From positions 8,318,891-8,382,890 of the forward strand of contig OY744461.1 in assembly GCA_963556145.1 (NCBI GenBank): 64,000 bases of DNA, written 5' to 3'. The DNA comes from Hygrocybe punicea (taxonomy: Eukaryota; Basidiomycota; Agaricomycetes; Agaricales; Hygrophoraceae). The notes beneath the pieces are model-generated. The model did not search any database. It was not told where the DNA came from and worked only from the letters and a program-made list of their open reading frames with translations. The position numbers were made by a program, and so were the translations under genes. How positions within the stretch are numbered: position 1 is the first letter of the stretch; each line of letters starts with the position of its first letter. Below are positions 11,101-24,104 of the stretch, piece by piece.

Positions 11101-14100
11101 ATCATTTGGTTCATTTGCGGCTGCGCTGGCTTTGTCATCGTCGTACTTGGCAACGTCATCTGTCCCACGGAGCATGTTTTCAGTGATGGCGAACTGGCCT
11201 CTCATTCGACAAAGCACAATCCTAACAACGTTTACACTTCTATCCGAGGAGAAGTATTTGATCTCACGCAGATCGCTTCCACCCATGGGAGAGTGGTCGG
11301 TGTTGTCCCCGCGAAATCTATCCTCCAGTACGGTGGCATGTCGTCTGATAACATCTTCCCTGTTCAGGTCAGTCCATCTTTTCAAGTTCTTCTCGAGGAT
11401 AAGCTCAGTGTTCTATCTAGGTTAGCGCGTTATGCAACGGCATAACTGGTTCCGTCAGTCCTTATATTGTCCTAGATTCCAGCAACAACACCGACGTTAA
11501 TGCGCAATATCACGACTTCCGAGTGTTCACAAATGACTCCCGTCCTGATTGGTATTTTGAGAGCATGGTCCAGATGCGTTGGAGTAGCCGTGTGGGCTTC
11601 ATGGGGTACACTCCAAAACAGCTGAAGAACATGGCGACTACAGGCCGATCGGTTGGAGTCTACAACAGCTTGGTTTACGATATCACGTCGTATATCAATA
11701 ATGGACCAGCTTTGAGGGCACCCTATGGCCAGCAAGCTCCACCTACTGATCCCCATTTTATGGACAGCAGTGTTCTGGATGTGTTCAAATTCAACTCTGG
11801 TCAAGATGTCACGAAGAAGCTCAATAACTTGGCAATCGACAAGGTTGTCTTGCAGCGGCAGAAGATTTGTTTACGAAACCTCTTCGTAATTGGAAAGATC
11901 GACAACCGATTTTCGCCGCAATGTTATTTCTCCATGTACATCCTCCTCGTCTTGTCGGTTATCATGGTCAGTGTCATCGGTTTCAAATTCTTGGCCTCAA
12001 TGAACTTTGGTGCTGCTCGTGCACCCGAAGATCACGACAAGTTTGTTATTTGCCAAGTCCCTTGTTACACGGAAGGAGATGGTTCGCTCAGAAAGACAAT
12101 TGACTCCCTGGCTCAGTTAAAATACGACGACAAACGAAAACTCCTCTTAATCCTATGTGATGGTATGATTGTTGGCTCAGGCAACGATCGTCCTACACCA
12201 CGTATCGTTCTGGATATTCTCGGCGCCGATCCCAACCTGGATCCTGAACCCTTGAGTTTCATATCGCTCGGGGAAGGTGCGAAACAACATAATATGGGCA
12301 AAGTCTACTCTGGACTGTATGAATGTTCTGGTCACGTGGTTCCATATCTCGTCGTTGTCAAACTTGGCAAGCCCACCGAACGATCCCGGCCTGGTAATCG
12401 TGGGAAGCGAGACTCCCAGATGCTCCTCATGCATTTCTTAAACAAGGCATCTTAATTCTTTTCATCTCGTAAGGTCGTTCTAACGATGTGTTTAGGTCCA
12501 TTTCAACACCCCGATGAACCCATTGGAACTGGAGATGTATCACCAGATCAAAAACGTTATCGGCGTGAATCCCACCTTTTACGAGTACTTGTTCATGGTT
12601 GACGCTGATACCACTGTGGATCCTTTCTCAGTCAACCGTCTCATCTCTGCGTCCGTAAATTTTCATTCGGTTGTGCTGGTCCACTGTTAAATCCCTTCCT
12701 TGTAGCATGATCCACGACAAGAAGCTTCTTGGTGTCTGCGGTGAAACAGAGTTAGCCAATGCCAAACAATCACTCATTACGATGATGCAGGCATGAATTC
12801 TGTTGCACCCTTGATATCCTATCCACTAACGTTCACACAGGTCTACGAGTACTTCATTTCCCATCACATGGCAAAAGCGTTCGAAAGCCTATTTGGTTCA
12901 GTTACCTGTCTTCCTGGTTGCTTTACACTTTATCGTATTCGAACGCCCGACACTCATAAACCTTTGTTGATCTCGAACCAAATAATCCAGGACTACTCGG
13001 AAAATCGGGTGGACACTTTACATATGAAGAATCTGCTTCATCTCGGGGAAGATCGTTATCTCACAACTCTTCTCCTGAAACATTTCCCAATGTTCAAGAC
13101 ACAGTTTGTCCGGGACGCTCACGCATATACAGTTGCCCCCGATGATTGGAAGGTTTTACTCTCACAACGTCGGCGATGGATCAACTCGACTGTTCACAAT
13201 CTAGGAGAACTCATGTTCTTGGAGCAACTGTGCGGTTTCTGTTGCTTCTCCATGCGATTCGTGGTGATGATCGATCTTGTGTCAACATTGACTCAGCCTG
13301 TCACCGTGGCTTACGTGCGTAGTCTGAAAGTTCCACTGATTACTTTCAAATCCTTATTCTTCTATCTAGCTCGTCTATTTGGTGTATCTAGTAGTGGCAG
13401 AACACAAAACTATTCCCCACCTTTCTCTCATCATGATCGCCGCAATTTACGGTCTTCAAGCGTTGGTGTTCATTCTGCGGCGCAAATGGGACATGATTGG
13501 TTGGATGATGTTCTACATTCTCGCTATCCCTGCATTTTCATTTTTCCTCCCTTTATACTCCTTCTGGAGAATGGACGACTTTTCCTGGGGTCAGACACGT
13601 GTAGTCTTGGGTGAGAAGGGCAAAAAGATGATTATTCATGTGAGTTTTGCTTCACCGTCTGCCCAACTTCCCACTTATTTTCACCCAATAGGATGAGGGT
13701 AAATTTGATCCCCGTTCGATCCCCTTGAAGTCTTGGAATGACTACGTGAGTCTCTTTCATCGCATTTACCGTCGTGCCTATACACATTACTTGCTCCAGG
13801 AAAATGAACTTTGGGACAAAGAGTCCAATCATAGCATCGGTTCCTGGGTACCTCCAGTCAAACTCAAAAACGAGGGCTACGCCGAGTCACGCACGGCTTC
13901 CATTTATGGCCGCGAAACTTACTACGAACCTCGAAGTCATTCGCCTTCACCATCGCAAGGTGGCATGTATGGCCCGCCTGGTTACCAGTCTGGACGCAAC
14001 ACTCCTCAATCAAATCTTCGACCGATGAGTGACGGTATGATGCATTATCAACCTGCTCCGTCGCGGCCTGTCACCAATTATCTTGATGTCGCCATACCTC

Positions 14101-14318
14101 AAACACGGAGTCCCGAGGACATCGATCTAACACCCGGTGCACCCACAGATACGGATCTTGACCGAGCCGTTCAGAATATATTGCGCTCTGCGGACTTGAA
14201 CTCGGTGACAAAGAGGGAGATACGGCGACAGCTCGAGAGTCAATTTGGAATGGATTTGACCGCACGGAAGGCCGCTATTAATGGAGCCATTGACAGAGTG
14301 CTGCTGAGTCGTGCTTGA
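8108..14318 (+). CDS. Class V chitin synthase with myosin motor-like domain
   Basis: Nine exons: 8108-8448, 8511-10425, 10480-11367, 11421-12446, 12496-12650, 12706-12790, 12841-13314, 13370-13639 and 13692-14318; 1,926 residues. Residues 1 to about 750 form a myosin-head-like domain with an intact P-loop [12 protein letters not shown] (8511) and the [16 protein letters not shown] block. A linker, transmembrane segments and a cytochrome b5-like fold (around 11230-11440) follow. The GT2 chitin synthase core has [29 protein letters not shown] and [13 protein letters not shown], then a membrane cluster. The C-terminus (about 14150-14310) is a DEK_C domain. Family knowledge: these enzymes polymerise UDP-GlcNAc into chitin at the hyphal tip, and the motor domain helps tether the vesicle. 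Three of the eight introns (10426-10479, 12447-12495, 12791-12840) start with GC rather than GT; in the last two an in-frame stop lies just past the junction, so the GC donor is forced. The length fits the family. Confidence 0.95.
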
Positions 14319-14990
14319 GGCTTTGTCTTGTTGACTGAGGACTTTTTTCTGAGATCTAATCTAAAAGGACACGTCATTCTTTCTTTACACTCCTGTTACA
14401 ACTCAAGGTTTCTGTCCCTACATCGCATCAGGACTTGACATTCACATTTTGCCCTCCCGCTTATCTTTGCTGGAATAATCAGAAATGTTGTTTTACATGG
14501 CACAGCTTGGCCTTGGCTAGAAAATCATTACCTTACTGATCACACACAGGAGATAGATGATTTTTTGTTACCTTGCCTGCAGGTTACTGAGTTGTCATAA
14601 TTGAAGCCAGAATTTTGTGAACCCGGGTTTGCCTGAGTTGTCTGTCCTCACCTGATGGGCCAACCCTTTTTGGTGTTTACCTCTCAGGTGCTTTACTTTT
14701 ACATATATATATATCATTGTTTATTCTCCTGTGTGGCGAACCATATGTCAGAGAATACAAAACACGTATACTATGTCATGTCCAAAGTCGAAGTCGCCAT
14801 AAGTAACAAAATGGGTCAGCAGTGCCAACCCGGGGTGGAACCGTGGAAGAATATCCACATCGTATAACTACCTGTAAGGTGTGAAATGTATATTAGTGTT
14901 TACAAGTGGCTTAAGCAATAATGAGTAAAACTGAAAATGAAAGTGAAAGTGAGAATAGGAATAAGAATAGGATAAGTGTTCATTGAGCAG
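14319..14990. other. Intergenic, no gene seen
   Basis: 3' flank of the chitin synthase gene followed by AT-rich sequence (AT dinucleotide run at 14701-14712) and short AGTGAAAG/AGAATAGG repeats at about 14925-14980. The latter may be the 3' tail of the minus-strand LINE. Confidence 0.5.
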
Positions 14991-17900
14991 ATCGGGGTAG
15001 CGGGAGGGCAGTGGAGGGGTCACTACTCAGGGTCCAGTATAGGTATATTCCCGAACGTTGCCTGGAGGCACCGAGATTCGCTAACGAAGTGGAGGATGTG
15101 TGGGAAGTACTTTGATGTGGAGAGAATTCGTTTAATAATGCCTGCATCTCGTCTGATCTCGCACCTTAGCTTCTCTCGCGCATGATCATGCACTTGGCAA
15201 TGCAGCAAGTAGTGTTCCACTGTCTCATTATATCGCTGACAGCATGGACAGATGGGAGAGTCAGCACGCTGTATTCTATGGAGGTGTTGATTTAGTCCAA
15301 TATGTCCTGTTTGCAGTTGCATAATTATTGCCATGTGTTTCTTCAGTAATGAGGCTGTAGCTTGTTGGTACGTCGATGGTGTGAATCCTGGGTCAATGTC
15401 CCGTATCCGTGCAGAGTGCGCTGAATTGTGCCAGTACTCTTGCACCCGCCTTCGTAATTTGTTGAGGAAGGCTCATTGCACCGCCAATTTGTTATACGGT
15501 AGTGGTTTGCAAAGGTCAGCCGGTAGTCTCCCTCGTGATGTTACGTTGCCTCCTGCTGCAGCTTTGGCTCTCTCGTCTGCTCATTTGTTCCCCTCAACTC
15601 CTTCATGTCCTGGTATCCATCTCATGGTGAGCTCCATATTCCTATGCTTCCACCTTGTCATCGCCAATCTCTTGTGCACAATATTGAAGATGTGATGCGA
15701 TGGCACCAGTTTTATCAATTCTAGAGCCTGGATTGCTGCCTGGTTGTCCATATATATCGATGTGGTTGTGACATTGTGCTCCTCCCTTAATAGTTCCATT
15801 CCTAGGATCATTCCGACACCCTCTCCTTCGTATACCCCGTGCTTCTTTGTCGAGCCCAGCCTAGTCGCTTTACTCTTCCAACTTCGCCTTCCTCTCTTGT
15901 GTAGCGTTGCAGCTGCCCCTATCCTTCCATCTATTCCTGAGCCATCTGTATATATCTTCACGTCTGCATCGTCAGTCCTTTCATCTTCCATTGCCTTCTC
16001 CTTTGTGTCCCTGATGACTGTCTTCGCCCAAATTCCCATTTAGTTCCTTGTCGTACATTTTGAATCATTTCCATCTTCCCTGGCTCTATGTCGTATGTCC
16101 ATATTAGATCGTGTAGTGGTGTAGGGTGTCTCTCTATGTGGCGCACCCTTGCGTTCTTGACGGCTTTTCTAAGTGGGTGTGCCGGGGGTAGTGTCGCGAG
16201 TTGTACTGCAGCCCGTTGCCGTATTTTGTCTATTAAGAGATGCATCGGTAGGACGTCTGTGTGTACATTCAGTACGTCTGTTGCTGTTGTCGATAGTCCT
16301 CCTGTAATCATCATCGTTGCATTTTGCTGGATCGATGCCAGCTTCCTGACGATAGCTTTCCCTTTATCCGCTCTGTCCTCTTCTGCCCCTGGTCTTTGTT
16401 TCTGCGGGGTGAGGAATACTTCAGCTGCATACAGCATTCTCGGCACTGCGATAGCCATGAATAATTGTTGAATATACTTAGCTGCTATGCCACCTGTTAC
16501 CCTCAACAGCCGGTTGAACTGTAGTATCCAGTCTTGTCCCTTCTTGAGTGCCACTGCTCCTTGTTCATGCCATTGTAGTTCATGGTCAATCGTGATCCCT
16601 AGCAATTTTACACTTGTCTTCAATGGTATTACTATATCGTCGATGGTGATGGGATTCCTTTCGATCGGGATGTGTTTTCTCGGATTATTTGGGTCGACTC
16701 ATTTGCATCGCGACAGGTCCAGTAGTTGGAACTTCTCCATTCCGAATTTGCAGTTGTGTTTCCTCGCCCACTGGAAGACTCCCCCCTCTCGTCTCATTAT
16801 GTCCCATATTCCCACGTGTGTCTCATTGAAGTTCTCCCTGACCTTTATGATGTTGGAGTCGTCGATGTATATTATGCTGAATTCCCCTCTTTTTTCATTC
16901 AGCGTGTTGAGCTGGCTTGAGTTGTATATTATGTAGCATATCTGTGAGAAAGGGTCTCCTTGATCCAACCTGTTGTCAATATCAAATGGTGTAGAGGTGA
17001 AGTCATCGAATGTGAGCACGGTACGTCGTTTCTCCAATTGCCGCTCCATCCACTCAATGATCTCAATTGGTATGCCTCGCATTTTCATATCATGCATTAG
17101 CTGGTCGATCGCCATACTGGGGAAAGCCCCTTTCATGTCCAGTGAGAGTAGTGATGCTACTTTACCTTTCCTCCACGCGTCCTTCACTATTTTGATGAGG
17201 TACAATAAGGCATTGGTCACACTTCGTCCTGGCCTCCTGCCAAAGTGGCATGGCAGGATCATGCCTGTCTTTTCACACATACATACGACATCCTCCGTTA
17301 CACATGCATTCAAGAGCCTTGTGTACCTGTTTGACAGCACTACAGGTCTCCATGATCCTGGCACCATATAATTCAATTTCCCTGGCTTTTTGAGTACCGA
17401 CGTCTCCGTTGCTGCCCATTGTTCTGGGTATATCTTGAGTGTGAAAGTAGCCCTGAATATTGGGCCCAGGAATGATACTATCATTTCGCGAGCCTGTATG
17501 AAAACCATGTTAGGGATTGTGCCTGCCTTTGTTGCTTTTTTGGGTTTCATCCTTCGAATTGCCTGGTGTATCTGTTCATCAGTGATTAGTTCAAAGTCCC
17601 ACATGGGTGGGGGGTATTCTGGCTGGGCTGGGACTGAGGTTGTCAGTGGTTTAGCAGGGAAAAACATTTCATAGAACCATTTGCTTTTCTCCTCATTGCT
17701 TACCACCTCCCTTGTTTCGCCAGTGGTTGCGCTTGTCTCTCGAAGTGTCGGAATTCTTGCCCTTCCTCCATCAGATGCTGGTCCCGTTACCAATCGGCTC
17801 GCTGTCCACATGCTTGATTTGTTTATGCCCTCTAGCCATTCGACCCAGTGCTCTGTCTTAGTCTGCCTGATTTGTTCAGAGTATGCATTCCTCGCTTTCT

Positions 17901-18258
17901 GGTACTCCTCGTGCACAGGGTGGTTACAGTTCTCACGATGTCTGTACGCTTTCTTTCCTATGCTCCTCACTCTTGTCCGCACAGCCATTAGTTCTTCGTT
18001 CCACCACCGCTTGCTGTATGGGGACAGTTTGGTTGTCAGGATTACGTTCACTATTGCGTATTGTAGTGCACTGTCCAGATTGGCTAGGGCCTGGTGAAAA
18101 TTTTCAATGTTCTCGATTTCGCTTGGTCCCTCCATTCCCACCAGTCTCTCCCCCAGTACTTCCTGGAACTTTGTCCAATTGGCCTCCTCATATTTGGGCC
18201 TTGATTTGAATCTGGACCTGTGTACCATGATGTCAAGTGTATACATTATTTGGAAGTC
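14990..18258 (-). mobile_element. LINE (non-LTR retrotransposon), 3' half, degenerate
   Basis: Minus-strand remains of the second ORF of a Tad1/I-type LINE. 18258-16699 encodes the linker after the endonuclease and the reverse transcriptase: FGRRPGRSVTNALLYL, LSLDMKGAFPS, DQGDPFSQ and the catalytic box as YIDDSN. A TGA stop near 16697 interrupts it, and the frame then continues unchanged to a frameshift near 16035. A RNase H domain follows (IYTDGSG...DNQAAIQAL...MRWIPGHEGVEGNK), broken by TGA at about 15581. The end (15445-15023) holds a zinc-knuckle-like CPCC...VEHYLLHC motif. The apurinic endonuclease is missing. The 5' break at 18258 is exactly where the plus-strand LINE fragment at 42.7-44.7 kb stops, and the two join in frame. 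With at least two stops and a frameshift the element is dead. Confidence 0.9.
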
Positions 18259-18278
18259 CCTGCAGTTACTGCATCTGA

Positions 18279-18329
18279 CCTCATGAGAGACCTGTGCATG
18301 TCAGGTGATGTGGCCAGCATCTTTCGAGG
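18279..18329. repeat. 52-bp dyad module, copy at the LINE 5' break
   Basis: Decayed copy (51 bp): outer arms CCTCATGAG / CTTTCGAGG, core changed from TCAATTGA to TCAGGTGA. Its right half (GTGGCCAGCATCTTTCGAGG) matches the copies at 44695 and 50507 closely. Confidence 0.65.
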
Positions 18330-18342
18330 TGGCAAACCGCAT

Positions 18343-18715
18343 CACTGGATGCTAGCCATAATATTTCTAATAAAAATATCATGAAATTGTTTTGAAATTA
18401 ATCCATATTATTTTAACATGTCATTTGCAGAAAACATCAAGATATATAGTGCATATTTTTTGTATATTTCTGAAAAAGGTATGATAAAGATATGATAAAA
18501 ATTATAAGAAAAGAAAAGATGTTCAAAGACTGTGAAATTGTATTTCTTTTACAATAGCACTCAAGATATTTTTATGATAATGTCCTTTGAAATGAAATGA
18601 AATTATTCAAAATGTTTTTAAACTTTTTCTTACAATGATATGTTAAAGTAATATGGATTAATTTCAAGATAACTTCAAGATATTTGAGTAGAAATACTAT
18701 GGCTTGCATCCAGTG
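18343..18715. mobile_element. MITE with long terminal inverted repeats
   Basis: 373-bp AT-rich element that begins CACTGGATGCTAGCCAT and ends with its inverse ATGGCTTGCATCCAGTG. The inverted similarity continues inward for more than 100 bp on each side. CAT flanks both ends, a possible 3-bp target duplication. The left ~250 bp recurs at 45048-45300. No coding sequence. Confidence 0.82.
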
Positions 18716-19335
18716 CATGTGTATAACATGTGCATTCTGCCTTGGTTGCGTCTGCAGTGCCAGTTAGAAGAATAAAATCAATGGAAAAAATTAATAAAAA
18801 ACATACACCACAAACACGGTTCAGGGTTCGCTGAGCCATTTGCCAGATAAGGTTTCACAATCCCAGCTCAGACGATCATTGATGGCCAATTTGGCGCCGG
18901 GCTGGGCTTGTCGAAGAAGTCTGATGGAAGCTTAGCGAATGGCCCTCCTTGAAACATTTATTTTAATGGTCATATAAATGCCATCGCAAGATCATCAAAG
19001 TATAAATATAGCGATGAGCCAAGGCAAGTTGCAGAACATCAAGAAGACATTGGTTGTCAGGGCTATAAGCGACTTGGAATGCGAAGGTTTTTCCAGGGCT
19101 CACACCAAGGTTTTTCCAGGGTTCGTGCTAAGGTTTTTCCAGCACACCGGAAGAATAAAATAGTGTCGGGAAATCAACTGAATAAATATACAATATTTTC
19201 ATCCATGGCTTTGCGACATGCGACATGAATCATGGTATATGGTATATTGTACTCTACAAACACTACGTACTTTAACACACCCCGTATAAAGTGCTATCAA
19301 AAGATATAAACAAAAAAAAGGATGTTTGTAATGGC
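18716..19335. other. Repeat-derived sequence with an intron-like module
   Basis: Holds a minus-strand intron-like stretch (18806-18752: GTATGT donor, branch-like TTCTAAC, CTGCAG acceptor) with an inverted repeat GGTTCAG/CTGAGCC just upstream of the donor, like the modules in the hAT-like elements. 19080-19145 has three short tandem copies of AAGGTTTTTCCAG. No gene recognised. Confidence 0.5.
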
Positions 19336-19336
19336 T

Positions 19337-20100
19337 TACAGAGTCGCCAACAAGTGTTGAAATTTAGCCCAGATCCCAGCAAGAATGCGCTGCTCCTCAA
19401 CAGCAGAAAATACAGGTTCATCGTCGTTGTTGTCATCATAGAGGCCATCATCAACATTGGAGTGAGCCCGCTCCATCCATGACTGTATAAATTGACCTTT
19501 GATCGCAATCTTCAGATTCCACTTTCGCCAGTCACCGAACGGGAATGATGGATGCGCAGCTGTAAAGCTCATCCAAAATGCTTCAGAACCCCAAAGCCAC
19601 TCAGGCGAGTCTCGATCGACAACAACACCGATGAGCCATTCTTCAATTGCAACCGAGAGTGTGGCCCAGCTGGAAGTACAGAGCGGATTGAAGGTTGCGT
19701 CAAGAGGAAGAAAAGTAATGGGGGGACGCTACCCAAATCTGAAGGTGAAAACAATATTGAAACTTCAGTGGAAAAAATGTACTTCAATTTGGAAGAGCTC
19801 CATGAGTTCAGCACAGCCCGAAATTTGGGGGTTGTTGACTGAGGCGTGTATGACAGGTAGAGTGAAATGACCATATTCTTTGGGAACTGATACGGAAATC
19901 TGCAATGGCTGCAAAATAACTGAATAAGCAACAAATTTTGTGACGAAAAGACTCATACAATGGTGTGTTCGGCCAGGCTGGCAGGAAGGCTACCCAGGAA
20001 TTTGACAGAAACAGAAAACGGAAGGAGGCCACAATGGGTTGAAGCCTTTTGAAGTGGATCTGGGAACACAATAGAGGTGGTGATGGTGGACATCGATGTG
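19337..20100 (-). CDS. Possible coding remnant of unknown family
   Basis: Minus-strand stretches look protein-like: 19956-19765 contains FVTKFVAYSVILQPLQISVS followed by PKEYGHFTLPVIHAS, and 19572-19336 has an acidic patch (DDNNDDEP). They are not in one frame, and no convincing splice model or start was found. It lies divergent to the long gene starting at 20192. It could be a decayed gene or part of a transposon. Confidence 0.3.
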
Positions 20101-23100
20101 TTTCGAATCATGGAGTTGAAGAACAAACGGTGGAATCAACGAAGTCACATGTACACGCGACTTGAGTCTCGTCAAGTCAACAATTGCAACAATGTCACGG
20201 TCCTGCTCCGACAAATTGGACAGGCGAAGTGAGTACATTAATTCTGTTGCTTTTAACTCTACTTATTCTATTGGAAAATTTCAGTTTTCCAACATCTTGC
20301 TGGCAATCTCGTAATGTGCCTCGTCTGCCCTGTAACGAATGGCACACGACCGACAATGAAGCCAAGCCATGTGTCATCTCACGAAGGCACTGAAAAGCAT
20401 AAACGACATGTCGACAGGTACTTTGAACGCCTACAACCACCGGAAATGGTCACAAACCCTCTTCCTTATCGACCAAACCCTGTCTTGCTGAACATTCCAC
20501 TATCGGAGACCCCTCCAATCCCCAAACGCCAAAAGACCACCATCGAAGACATACCTGAAGGCGTAGCTGAAGACCTGGAATTTCGGGACATCGATGACAC
20601 ACCAGTTTCCATCAGCGAGCTCGGCAACCGAACATTTCGGCTGGATAGGTGGGTGGATTATTTTCAGGAGGTGTTGCAGAGCGTTACTGGCGCACATAGT
20701 CCATTATTTACCCTGTCAAGGGCAGAAGAGCTCGGCATTGAAATCGAGGAAGGTGTCGAGGTTGAGGAAGATGAAGAAAGTGATGAAGACCCTGAATCTG
20801 ACCTTCCGGGAGTCCATACTCGTTGTATGTTATCTATTTTGATCAATATCCTGTCTAACATGACTTCAGATCATCAACAAGGCTTGGATTTGCCGACATA
20901 CCCATGGCCTTTGAAGGAGGTGAGTCGAAGCTCTGAGCCAGCTATTTGTCCACTAACAATCTAGATTTAGTTGTTTTTGACAGACCTCTTATTTAGTTCA
21001 CCACGACTCCGTTTTTCTGAGCAGCAAAAACGTGCTGTCCTGGGATGGGCAAAGGACCTTGGTGCACCCAAAGTCCCTATGCTCAGCGGTCTCAAACGCT
21101 GTCAAAAACACATCCAAAACCTTATCGGGGACCCAACTGAGAAAGTAATCACGGCTTCTGGCACTGTATTCTATCTCAACGCAGTTAGGAATGCCATCTC
21201 GATGGTATATATTTTTGAACGCGAACTTCTCGTCCAGCTGATCTAATGGTAAAATTCATATAGGATTATTCAAATCCTCTCACGCGCATGTGTATGTACG
21301 ACTACCCTATTGATGGCGGCAAGGCCATTGTGGATCACTTCAGTGGTGATAAGCTGCTCTTTGAAGTCCCTGTTGAGCTCGCCAGTCCTACTGTCCGCAT
21401 CGATGGAGAAATATATTTCGTCAACGAACTTCTTCAATTGAACACTGGGGGTTATTTTATACCACAACGTTTTCTCTACGCCAAGCCAGGATCTGGAACG
21501 ATGGATACAAACATGTTGGAGGAGTTAATTCTGGTGGCGCTAGGTCACAAGGCGGAAAGATGCGAGGTAAATTTGTTTCTCAAATTCAACATATTTTGTA
21601 TTCACTGCCGCAGTTGAATAAACTGTACACTTGTCTTCGTGGTCATTGATGCAAACTTGCTATTATGAAGATCGGCTTCGCAGTGGACAATGAACCAGTG
21701 GTGATAAAGATATCAGACTTCGCTCGGACATTTGAGGAGATCACCAGCAGTTCAGGCGAGTTCTCTTGTGGGTTCACAGGTAGGAGATGATTGTTCGGTG
21801 GACACAAAAGACAAATTGACACAATTTGTACAGATAGCTCTTCAGCATGGGCGACAAAAATGCCCCATCCTCTCCGAAAGCATGCTAATGGACGCATGGT
21901 GTTTTCAGTCCCATTGATAATTTTCATGGACGATGTATCCGGCAACATCTCAAAGCAATGGAATAAACACCATGTCATTTATATGTCGAATGCAAACCTT
22001 CCCCGAAATATGATTGAAAAGGAGTTTTGTGTCCGATTTGTTTCCTCATCCCCGCATGCCACGCCAATGGAGCTCATGACTGGCATGAAAGATTCAATTG
22101 AGTACGTGGAAATCATGTATATTATTCCTCTGAACTCACTTGCCCTCAGAAAAGCGGCCGAATCAGGCATCATTTCATATGACGCAAAACTCCGTGAAGA
22201 AGTGCTCCTTGTACCATATGGTTATTTTTTTGCAGGAGACAATCCCATGCAGGCTGAAGAATGCAGTCACGCTGGCCTCAAATGCAATTTCTTCTGTTGT
22301 ACTTGCAAAGTGGGGGGTAATAAAAAGTTCAAGGAATCAGATGAGGGATTCATGAGCTTGTTTGAGGTACTTAAATCATCTTTGTTGTTGATTGGAAAAA
22401 TTAACGCTGATTTACTCAGTCTGCTGAGTTACGGACACCTTCCGAGACAGCCGCTGAGGTGCTTAAACAATTCCAGCTTTCAAAGTTATCTGGGGGAACT
22501 GAAAAGGTCAAGAATGCGGTGAGCGAAACTGGTATACGTGACTCTGCCACCACTGCAATCGTAAACACTTTACTTGAGCTCGGAAAACGCCTTCGAAAAA
22601 GACAGGAAGGAAAGGAAAAATTGCCGGAGGCTCAAGTCCAGGAAGCATTGGAGAAGGAAGTTGAGAAGATGCTTCAAGACAAGACTATTGTGGACGCCAT
22701 CAACCCATTGCTTCGAATGAGAGGTGCATTCCAACCTTACAACCTTTGCTACTGATTTTCAAATTGCACAGGAGTTAACATCCATTTGGATACCCCAACG
22801 GAGATTCTACATACAGTTTTACTTGGCGTTGTCAAATATTACTGGGGGCAAACCATGTTTCTGTTGGAGAAGTCAAAATCACTTCGCGACTTTCAAATGC
22901 GACTTGATTCAGTCAATTCCGATGGCCTCCATGCTCCGCATCTGAACGCTGAATACATATGTCAGTATAAGGGAAGTCTGATCGGAAAACACTTCAAGAG
23001 CCTAGCACAAGCTATGCCGTTTCTCATTTATAACCTGGTTCCGCAAACCGTTGTCGATGCCTGGACCATCATTGGGCAGCTTGTCGTACTGCTTTGGCAT

Positions 23101-23727
23101 ACAGAAGTTGAAGACCGAGAAGCGTATCTGGTGCATTCAAAGTTCTATCTAATTCATGAAATGCAGCTGAGAGTTCTCTTGAACAGGCCACTTTGTCACG
23201 GGTGATTGACGACTTTCTGAACATCACGGCTCAATGTGCGCCGAGCATTCTCATCAGCAAACCGAAGTTTCACTTTCTTCTGCACATCCTCAAATTCATT
23301 CAACGATTCGGGCTCGCGATCATATTCTCTACTGAGCGCTACGAGGCATTCAATTACATCTTTCGACTTTGCTGTATATATAGTAACCAACAAGCCCCAA
23401 GTCGTGACACGTGTCAGGCATTTGCCTCACAGGATCGGGTCAAACACATTGCGTTTGGAGGATTCTGGAAAGATCTGATGGCGAAACGTTGGGTTCGTGC
23501 AGGACGAGCGATTCTCGACTACATGGATGAGCACCCAAAGTGTGCTCATTTTCTCGGATACCATGCCGATGCTGTCCAAAAGCCAGGTGGGCAAGTCATC
23601 CGCTTCTCAGTCATCACTAATGTCCTATGCCTCAGGACAAGTCAAGCTCTCGCATAAAAAGGGACAGCAACCAAAACCTTGTCAATGGAAGAAGACGCGA
23701 TGCTCAGCAGTTTACCCGCAGAACCGC

Positions 23728-23882
23728 TGGAGTAGTAGCGAGTGCCTAGTCACGTGACGAGGCTCCCACGGTTCGTTGTAGATAGATCCCTGTCAGTAGT
23801 CAGTCCGAATCCATCCTTCCTCGCCAGCTCTTCTGCGAGATTCTCCAGCTAGCCCTCGGAGTGGTATCTCCGTACCACTCCA
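23728..23882 (+). repeat. 5' LTR (155 bp)
   Basis: TGGAGT...ACTCCA termini. Near its end GGAGTGGTA (23858-23866) and TACCACTCC (23873-23881) form a perfect 9-bp hairpin with a 6-nt loop, which could act in termination or strong-stop formation (inference). Confidence 0.92.
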
Positions 23883-23885
23883 ACG

Positions 23886-23909
23886 TGGTGATGAGAGCGG
23901 ATTCGAACC
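23886..23909 (+). other. tRNA primer-binding site
   Basis: Begins TGG (complement of CCA) three bases after the 5' LTR and includes GGATTCGAACC, the complement of a tRNA T-loop GGTTCGAATCC. The specific tRNA is not assigned. Confidence 0.75.
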
Positions 23910-24104
23910 CAGCTTCTGTCTTGAGCGACTTTCAGCGACTTCCAGTGATTTCCAGTCATTTTTCAGCACCCCAGCGATTTTCCGAGTACAGAGCACAGAG
24001 CACAGAGCACCGCGCACCGAGCAGTTCCCCGAGCACCAAGTGATTTTCCAAGCACCAAACGATTTTCCGAGCATCAAACATTCTCATTTTCTCGACCTAC
24101 ACAA

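Noticed and set aside
12651..12705. Intron donor at 12654 (GTAAAT) in the chitin synthase gene
   Set aside because: Gives the wrong phase; the donor GTCCGT at 12651 restores SAMIHDKK and the frame.
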